The position numbers and the translations under genes are program-made. The notes below the pieces were generated by a model. That model saw nothing but the letters and a program-made list of their open reading frames with translations. It was not told the DNA's origin and did no database searches. DNA of 7,361 nucleotides from Clostridiales bacterium. Its GTDB lineage: Bacteria > Bacillota > Clostridia > Oscillospirales > Acutalibacteraceae. This document shows positions 5,300 to 7,361 of the stretch, in pieces. The number at the start of each line of letters is the position of its first letter. The stretch's first letter is position 1. Location of the stretch: assembly GCA_012511005.1 (NCBI GenBank), contig JAAZGX010000118.1, forward strand, positions 1 through 7,361. Direction: 5' to 3'.

Positions 5300-7093
5300 T
5301 TACCCCAATAAGCTAAACTTTTCAAGTACTTTCGCAACTTTTTCTCCTTTTGGGAGTATTAAAATGTCATCTTTCTCAAGAATTCTCATTAAAAGCACAC
5401 AAATCAGGTAAATTATAGCGGCAATACCCATGGAAAGCACACACGCAAGTGCAGCGCCATTTAGCCTTGAATTAGCGTCTCCGAATGTTAAAACCCGCTC
5501 GAAAAAGCCGTAAGAGGCATATGCCGAAGCTCCGCAAGCTATGGAAGCTATAAACGGTTTTATAAAAGCAGAGCCAAATTTTAATTTTATCCCCGTGTTT
5601 CTTATGAGTACAAATAGGTTAATAACAGTATTCATTATATAGAATATCGCCGTTCCTATAAGAGCTCCGTAAATATTAAGCTTTGGAATGGGAATAAAAA
5701 TGAAGTTGCATACAATCTTTACAACGCATGAAACTGCCATAACCTTTGCAGGGACAGATGCTTTGCCAATGGCTTGCAGCATATTTGTAGCGGGCGCGGA
5801 TAATGTTAGGAAAATCATCATAGCGCCGTAGCTTGCAAGCACATTTGCCGTAATAGGTATAGAGGACGCCGAGTTTGTTCCTCTATACATAAGCCCAAGA
5901 ATTGGCTCTGACAGCACAAGAAATCCTACTCCTGCGGGAAAAGCAATTAGTGATACAACCCTTATAACCGTTGATACGGCATTTTGCACTCCAAGAGTAT
6001 TCTTTTTAGCCCAAGCCGCGGACATTATAGGAATGGCGCTTATGCCAAGAGCCATCGTTATGGTAGGGATAAGATTTCTAAAATCCATCGCCGTATCAAA
6101 CGCTCCATATAAATAACTTTTAATACCGTCATCAAGAACACCGCCTATTTGTAGGCTCTGCCCATACATCCCCTTAATAACTCCAAGGTGATTTTTAACA
6201 ACTCCGTTTAGTATGTTTTGAACCATCCACGCATCAATTAAATTTGTAATGTTTAATACGAGCGCACTTACGGCAGAAGGGAAAGCAATAGCAAAAAGGT
6301 CCTTTATTATACTTCTTTTGTCTGACGGCTTTGGTGAGTTAATAAGCATTTGCTCTGTTATTCCGTCACCTTTCAGCTTGTGACGAAGTATTGCATATAT
6401 CATAGAAATAACGGTGCCAAGCGTAACACCAAGTATTGCAGCGGAGGCGGCATACGGATAAATTATAGATGCCGCCTCTACCTCGTTTGCGGCTTCTATA
6501 CCAAATACAATCCTGTTTTGAGCAAATTGTTTTAGCCCCGTATTCTGCACTAAAACGGCTAATGAAAGCCCAAATATTAATTTGCCCGCCGCTTCAAGTA
6601 CTTCTGTTATTGCTGTTGGCACCATATTGTTAAGCCCCGCGTAGTAACCTCTGTATGTAGATACTACACAACAAAACAGAATTGAAGGCGCTATCATTAT
6701 AAGCGACATCAGAGTTTTAGGTGAGTTTATAGACAATGCCCAGTCCATACTCGTATAAGGATAAGAAATGAGCAGTAAAAGCGCCGTACCTGCGACACCC
6801 AAGAGAAAATAAGCGGGAAGCGTTACCTTATACACCTGCTTTACATCACGATATCTCCCTAAAGCGTAGTTTTTGGATACGAGCCGTGACACTGCAACGG
6901 GCAAGCCTGCCATGGAAATAGCGTAGATAGGCGTATAGATATTATAAGCAGAGGCGAAATACCCCCTGCCCTCTGCCCCGATTATACCTGTAAGCGGAAT
7001 TTTATAAATCGCCCCTATTACTTTAACAAGAGCTGTGGCGATAACGAGTACCATTGCACCATTTAACAGTGATTGCTTTTTTTCGGATGCCAA
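5300..7093 (-). CDS. SpoVB/YabM-like MOP-superfamily polysaccharide or lipid flippase
   Basis: Integral membrane protein of 597 residues, about fourteen hydrophobic segments, of the MOP (Wzx/MurJ/SpoVB) superfamily that moves lipid-linked glycans across the membrane. The N-terminal part shows the family pattern KKQSLLNGAMVLVIATALVK then IGAIYKIPL and GRGYFASAYNIY; the second half carries YLYGAFDTAMDFRNLIPTI and GISAIPIMSAA, typical of clostridial SpoVB-like proteins. It is longer than Bacillus YabM or SpoVB (roughly 520-530), with longer loops near residues 190-215 and 300-335. Position ahead of mazG and rqcP matches Bacillus yabM. The substrate is not shown; peptidoglycan precursor is a reasonable guess. 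The frame is open from TTG 7120, but AAGGAGG (7102-7108) lies inside that extension and 8 nt before TTG 7093, so I place the start there. Confidence 0.88.
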   Translation of the reverse strand: MASEKKQSLLNGAMVLVIATALVKVIGAIYKIPLTGIIGAEGRGYFASAYNIYTPIYAISMAGLPVAVSRLVSKNYALGRYRDVKQVYKVTLPAYFLLGVAGTALLLLISYPYTSMDWALSINSPKTLMSLIMIAPSILFCCVVSTYRGYYAGLNNMVPTAITEVLEAAGKLIFGLSLAVLVQNTGLKQFAQNRIVFGIEAANEVEAASIIYPYAASAAILGVTLGTVISMIYAILRHKLKGDGITEQMLINSPKPSDKRSIIKDLFAIAFPSAVSALVLNITNLIDAWMVQNILNGVVKNHLGVIKGMYGQSLQIGGVLDDGIKSYLYGAFDTAMDFRNLIPTITMALGISAIPIMSAAWAKKNTLGVQNAVSTVIRVVSLIAFPAGVGFLVLSEPILGLMYRGTNSASSIPITANVLASYGAMMIFLTLSAPATNMLQAIGKASVPAKVMAVSCVVKIVCNFIFIPIPKLNIYGALIGTAIFYIMNTVINLFVLIRNTGIKLKFGSAFIKPFIASIACGASAYASYGFFERVLTFGDANSRLNGAALACVLSMGIAAIIYLICVLLMRILEKDDILILPKGEKVAKVLEKFSLLG

Positions 7094-7101
7094 AATCAAT
7101 G

Positions 7102-7108
7102 CCTCCTT
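7102..7108 (-). promoter_or_regulatory. Ribosome binding site deciding the flippase start, overlapping the kinase stop
   Basis: AAGGAGG on the minus strand, 8 nt before TTG 7093. Its first two bases are the last two of the TAA stop (7107-7109) of the upstream kinase gene, an arrangement typical of translational coupling. It rules out the longer frame from TTG 7120, which would contain the site. Confidence 0.8.
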
Positions 7109-7361
7109 ATATGTTGCCAAGAAATTCTCTCAAAAGAGAGTCACGAGGTACGAGCGCCGTATCCATTTCGGGGAACTTTTTCAGACTGCGAATAAGCTTT
7201 GCAGCGTCTTTATAATGCACTGAATTTTTTTCAATTTGCCTTAATAAGGGAAGCGCCCTTTTCTTGAATACGCATGTTTCATACAGATGAACAGTGTTAA
7301 TCTTAACATCTGCATTGTCCCTAAAAGGAAACAGATACTTATCCTCACCACGGCAAACAGA
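7107..7361 (-). CDS. Nucleoside (uridine-type) kinase, C-terminal 84 residues only
   Basis: The minus strand is open from the window edge to TAA at 7107-7109. The visible product contains FPFRDNADVKINT, LYETCVFKKRALPLL, and ends in VPRDSLLREFLGNI. This is the C-terminal pattern of the roughly 550-residue clostridial nucleoside kinases that join a TGS/threonyl-tRNA-synthetase-like N-terminal half to a uridine kinase/phosphoribulokinase domain; these usually end in a conserved SILREFIGGS-like stretch. The Walker A motif and all catalytic residues lie outside the window, so the assignment rests on the tail alone. The gene overlaps the flippase ribosome binding site and probably heads or joins the same operon. 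No standard short symbol is used for this type; plain udk proteins are much shorter. Confidence 0.72.
   Translation of the reverse strand, partial: SVCRGEDKYLFPFRDNADVKINTVHLYETCVFKKRALPLLRQIEKNSVHYKDAAKLIRSLKKFPEMDTALVPRDSLLREFLGNI

Noticed and set aside
7127..7140. CTCTC-AAAA-GAGAG hairpin upstream of the flippase
   Set aside because: A 5-bp stem inside the conserved kinase C-terminal coding sequence with no T run; probably chance.

Overview
The window reads as chromosomal core DNA of a low-to-moderate GC Firmicute, most likely a clostridial lineage (Oscillospirales/Ruminococcaceae-like). The evidence is strong purine-rich Shine-Dalgarno sites (AAGGAGG, GGAGGA), TTG starts, a near-consensus TTGACA promoter, the end of a clostridial-type nucleoside kinase, and a flippase-mazG-hup-rqcP run matching the yabM-yabN-yabO region of Bacillus. 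It is gene-dense: no gene-free stretch reaches 300 bases, and I see no RNA genes, insertion sequences, CRISPR or phage genes.

Left block (minus strand, 1-2274): a penicillin-binding-protein-5-like serine peptidase with signal peptide and C-terminal membrane anchor (913-2274) is followed downstream by rplM (L13, 306-734) and rpsI (S9, 1-287, cut by the window edge). The ribosomal pair has its own strong promoter (798-826) and a roughly 57-nt leader that may be an L13-type autoregulatory element. The peptidase keeps SxxK, but its SxN and KTG motifs are altered.

Middle block (plus strand, 2392-3843): a calcineurin-like metallophosphoesterase and an MgtC/SapB-family membrane protein, 27 nt apart, form a likely two-gene operon. 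The phosphoesterase has lost two metal ligands that both belong to the M2 site. The 117-bp region between it and the peptidase gene appears to hold two promoters facing each other and a perfect AT-only-arm palindrome that could serve as a shared operator.

Right block (minus strand, 3853-7361): in transcription order, the C-terminal end of a nucleoside kinase, a SpoVB/YabM-like lipid flippase whose ribosome binding site overlaps the kinase stop codon, mazG (NTP pyrophosphohydrolase), hup (HU) and rqcP (S4-domain ribosome rescue factor). A strong hairpin sits between hup and rqcP. The spoIVFB-independent sporulation genes yabP and yabQ, which usually follow rqcP, are absent at this site; rqcP instead meets the mgtC-like gene tail to tail across 9 bp.

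Most of the window is ordinary housekeeping sequence. The points worth a second look are the two proteins with degenerate active sites and their shared control region. Start sites were revised for rplM (734), the peptidase (2274) and the flippase (7093) on the basis of ribosome binding site position.
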